From JAODBJ01 sp963782465 (GTDB lineage: Bacteria > Actinomycetota > Acidimicrobiia > IMCC26256 > PALSA-610), in contig CAWAJR010000005.1 of NCBI GenBank assembly GCA_963782465.1, forward strand, positions 372,001 through 436,000: a stretch of DNA of 64,000 nt. Direction: 5' to 3'. Positions 62,020 to 64,000 of the stretch are shown piece by piece. The translations under genes and the position numbers were made by a program. Below the pieces are notes generated by a model. It was not told where the DNA came from and did not search any database. It was given only the letters and a program-made list of their open reading frames with translations. How positions within the stretch are numbered: the first letter of the stretch is position 1; every line of letters starts with the position of its first letter.

Positions 62020-62150
62020 ATACCGCCGAGCGTCTCGGATCACGCGACCATGGGTGCCTGTCCGACGTCCCTTTTCTCCAGCCGGCTGCCGCCGGGCCGG
62101 GGCTCCACGATTCGCGCCCGTCGAGCGGGCCGGTCGCGGCGACCACGCTG

Positions 62151-63284
62151 GTGCCCGTCGCGGCCGCGTTCGTGGTGTTCGGCGTGTTCGTCGGGTCGTG
62201 GGACGTGTCGGCCGCCGACATCGAGCGCAACCTGGGCGTGTCGCACGGGATGTTCGGCCTCCTGCTCTCGGCCGGGCTCGCGGGTGGCGGGATCGTCAAC
62301 GCGTTCGGCGGGGCCGTGGCCGAGCGGCACGGCACCGGCCGGGTGCTCGGCGCATCCATGGCGGCGTGGTCGATCTTGATCCTGGTCGTCGCGGCGACCC
62401 GTGAGCGATGGGCGTTCGGGGCCTTGATCGTCGTGACGTTCTCGATCGGCGGCCTGGTCGACCTGGTCATGAACGTCGCCGCGACCGCGGCGCTCGCCGA
62501 CCGGCCCGGCGCGCTGGTCCGCTTCCACGCCCTGTTCAACGCGGGCGGCGCGCTCGGCGGCCTCGCCGCCGGACTGCTCATCGCGAACGCCGTCTCCTAT
62601 CGCTACACGTGGGTAGGTGTCGGGGCCGCGGGCCTCGTCCTGGCCGCGGTCTGCGCGCGAGCAAGGTTGCCGGCCGGTGAGGCCGGTGAGGCGGCGCCGC
62701 TCGGTGGCGCGATCCGTCTCCTGAGGGCCGAGCACATGATGCTCGTCGCGACCGCGTTCGCGGTCGGCGCGATGGTCGAAGGCGGGGTCGCGTTGTGGGG
62801 CGTCCTGTTCCTCCGCACGACGTTGTCGTCAGGGTTGGCCGTCGCGGTCACGAGTGGGGTCGCCGCGTACGCGATCGGTGCAGTGGCGCGCGTGTTCATC
62901 GGCCCGATCGCGGGGCGGCGCAGTGCCGCGCACGGCGTGGCCGTCGGGGCCGGCGCCGCCGCCGTCGGGGTGTTGGTGCTCGCGCTCTCACCCGGGCGGT
63001 GGCTTCCCGGTGCCGGATTGGTCATTGCCGCCGCCGGCGTGTCGATGTGCTGGCCGCTGCTGATGGCGCACACGAACGCGGGCCGCTCGCGCCCGGGCGC
63101 GGTCGTCGGTGCGTTGTCGGCGTTCGGGTACACCGGCCTGTTCGCCGGGCCGACGATCGTCGGCTGGGTGTCTGCCGTCGCCGGTCTGAAGGCCGGCCTG
63201 CTGTTGCTGTCGGTCGCCGCCGTCTACGTCGCGATCGCGCCGAACATCAAGGGATCACGGCCACGACCGACGACCGCAAGGTGA
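62151..63284 (+). CDS. Major facilitator superfamily transporter
   Basis: 377 residues, about twelve transmembrane helices in two halves; the first half carries GGGIVNAFGGAVAERHGTGRVLG and the FRFH-like VRFHALFNAGGALGGLAAGLL stretch seen in MFS proteins related to sugar or drug transport. There is no usable in-frame start upstream; GTG at 62151 begins directly with helix 1 (VAAAFVVFGVFVGSW). A real start at ATG 62050 in another frame followed by an undetected indel is possible, because an arginine-rich stretch (IRARRAGRS) typical of MFS N termini lies there. The substrate is unknown. The 3' end overlaps the opposing surface protein gene by 38 bp. Confidence 0.75.
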   Translation: MPVAAAFVVFGVFVGSWDVSAADIERNLGVSHGMFGLLLSAGLAGGGIVNAFGGAVAERHGTGRVLGASMAAWSILILVVAATRERWAFGALIVVTFSIGGLVDLVMNVAATAALADRPGALVRFHALFNAGGALGGLAAGLLIANAVSYRYTWVGVGAAGLVLAAVCARARLPAGEAGEAAPLGGAIRLLRAEHMMLVATAFAVGAMVEGGVALWGVLFLRTTLSSGLAVAVTSGVAAYAIGAVARVFIGPIAGRRSAAHGVAVGAGAAAVGVLVLALSPGRWLPGAGLVIAAAGVSMCWPLLMAHTNAGRSRPGAVVGALSAFGYTGLFAGPTIVGWVSAVAGLKAGLLLLSVAAVYVAIAPNIKGSRPRPTTAR

Positions 63285-64000
63285 TCCCGCTCCGCGCCGG
63301 GCTGCCGAGGTCGGGCACCTGTCCCCATAGGGCGATGGCCCCGTTCGCGTACGCCACGACGACACCGTCGCCGGTCACCGACGGGAGGAGCGAGACCGGT
63401 GGCTCTCCCGCTGAGAGGGGGAACGTCGGCGCGTTGAACGTGCGAGTCCACACGAGCAACCGGTCGCACACGAAGAACGGTTGCCCGGTGGAGATCGTCG
63501 CGATGCTCGGCGGTGCATCACAGTGCCCGATCGGTGCCGTGCCGGGGCCATCGCCGTACACGAACACACCGCCGTCGCGCCCGAGCAGGACGTAACCGCG
63601 ACCGGCCTGCGTCGCGGCACCACCTACGACGGGGGCCGCCAGGCGCAGCGCGCCCGCCGAACCGAAGAACCGCGCGTCACCGTAGGTGAACACCCCGCCG
63701 TCAGCGGCGAACAACCAGTAACCCCGGTCGGTCGGTGTCGGCGCCATCGCGACAATGGGTGCTGCGAGCTGCAGCGCGCCCGCCGAACCGAAGAACCGCG
63801 CGTCGCCGTAGGTGAACACCCCGCCATCGGCGGCGACGAGCCAGTAGCCGTTGCCGGTCGACGTCGCCGCGCCACCGACGACGGGAGCGCGCAACGGCAG
63901 GGCCCCAGCCGAACCGTAGAAGCGCGAACGTCCGTACGTGAACACGCCGCCGTCGCTCGTGACGAGTCGATAACCAACAATCGTCTTCTGGAACGACGAG
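63247..64000 (-). CDS. Repeat-rich surface protein, 3' part only
   Basis: The gene runs out of the right edge still open; about 250 residues are visible. They contain three full 42-residue units of the form xDGGVFTYGDARFFGSAGAL followed by xLAAPVVGGAATxxGxGYWLxA, and a degenerate fourth (RDGGVFVYGDGPGTAPIG). Such units form beta-propeller-like or beta-helical extracellular arrays and are frequent in Acidimicrobiia. A non-repetitive C-terminal domain of about 100 residues follows, with two cysteines (HCDAPP and FVCDRLLVW). No anchor motif is seen at the C terminus; the signal peptide would lie outside. Confidence 0.75.
   Translation of the reverse strand, partial: SSFQKTIVGYRLVTSDGGVFTYGRSRFYGSAGALPLRAPVVGGAATSTGNGYWLVAADGGVFTYGDARFFGSAGALQLAAPIVAMAPTPTDRGYWLFAADGGVFTYGDARFFGSAGALRLAAPVVGGAATQAGRGYVLLGRDGGVFVYGDGPGTAPIGHCDAPPSIATISTGQPFFVCDRLLVWTRTFNAPTFPLSAGEPPVSLLPSVTGDGVVVAYANGAIALWGQVPDLGSPARSGITLRSSVVAVIP
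63620..63998. repeat. 126-bp tandem repeats encoding 42-residue units
   Basis: The block beginning CGCCCGCCGAACCG recurs at 63651 and 63777, with a diverged copy near 63903, a spacing of 126 bp. The first two copies are nearly identical at nucleotide level, suggesting recent duplication or conversion. Confidence 0.75.

Overview
The window is gene-dense, high-GC DNA (CDSs nearly back to back, many GTG/TTG starts, frequent GTGA/ATGA start-stop overlaps). It looks like the chromosome of an actinobacterium, most likely of the Acidimicrobiia. Support for this: an F420-type LLM oxidoreductase, a GuaB3-type IMP dehydrogenase paralogue, many apparently leaderless promoters (a -10 hexamer ending 6-8 nt before the start codon with no Shine-Dalgarno), 42-residue DGGVFTYGDARFFGSAG surface repeats, and a conserved actinobacterial gene order (uvrD - sucC - sucD - membrane proteins - purN - purH). 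The phylum-level call is firm; the class-level call is inference. No rRNA, tRNA, CRISPR array, insertion sequence or prophage was seen.

Layout. 0-8.4 kb: the end of sdhB, a methyltransferase, a secreted choice-of-anchor protein, then the minus-strand run xylB-cbs-metB/cgl, a divergent SMP-30 lactonase, and an LLM oxidoreductase divergent from a MarR regulator over a palindromic operator. 8.5-11.3 kb: a proline-rich membrane protein, an SRPBCC protein, a gamma-glutamylcyclotransferase-fold protein and an NlpC/P60 peptidase. 11.4-18.6 kb: acyl-CoA synthetase, rhodanese, GNAT, then GlpD, an alkyl-DHAP-synthase-like flavoenzyme and an FGGY kinase, probably lipid/glycerol metabolism. 18.6-25.6 kb: DinB-type protein, cyclopropane synthase, small membrane proteins, a membrane protein/YtrA-type GntR pair, MOSC, and an unrecognised three-gene operon built around a lone phosphohistidine swivel domain. 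25.7-31.7 kb: hydrolases, a wHTH protein, an AAA+ ATPase next to PspA, a CDF transporter and a calcium-repeat protein. 31.7-36.2 kb: class II and class I fumarases divergent from one 36-bp spacer, then a CoA-transferase. 36.2-43.8 kb: ogt, a molybdopterin oxidoreductase, mdh, a J-domain protein, a zinc ribbon protein, folD, purH, purN. 43.9-50.5 kb: three membrane proteins and an envelope/polysaccharide group (GT39, metallo-hydrolase, deacetylase, GNAT). 50.5-53.1 kb: sucD, sucC and a B12-binding subunit. 53.1-58.1 kb: an exported protein, a methyltransferase, a UvrD/PcrA helicase interrupted by a 200-residue mini-intein, a small protein and dtd. 58.2-64 kb: class I aldolase, guaA, guaB3, an MFS transporter and the end of a repeat-rich surface protein.

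How the genes fit together. The TCA cycle is represented by sdhB, two fumarases, mdh, sucCD and a CoA-transferase. Purine and one-carbon metabolism is represented by folD, purH, purN, guaA and guaB3. Sulfur amino acid metabolism is represented by cbs and metB/cgl.

Caveat. At least ten genes, including the normally essential guaA, are each broken by one single-base shift, usually at a short G/C run. I read these as indels in the sequence or assembly, not real pseudogenes, and give the full span as one CDS. Where genes run tail to tail or end a unit, strong hairpins without T-tracts often follow the stop codon; one family (core GCGTCGATAGCTATCG) occurs three times.
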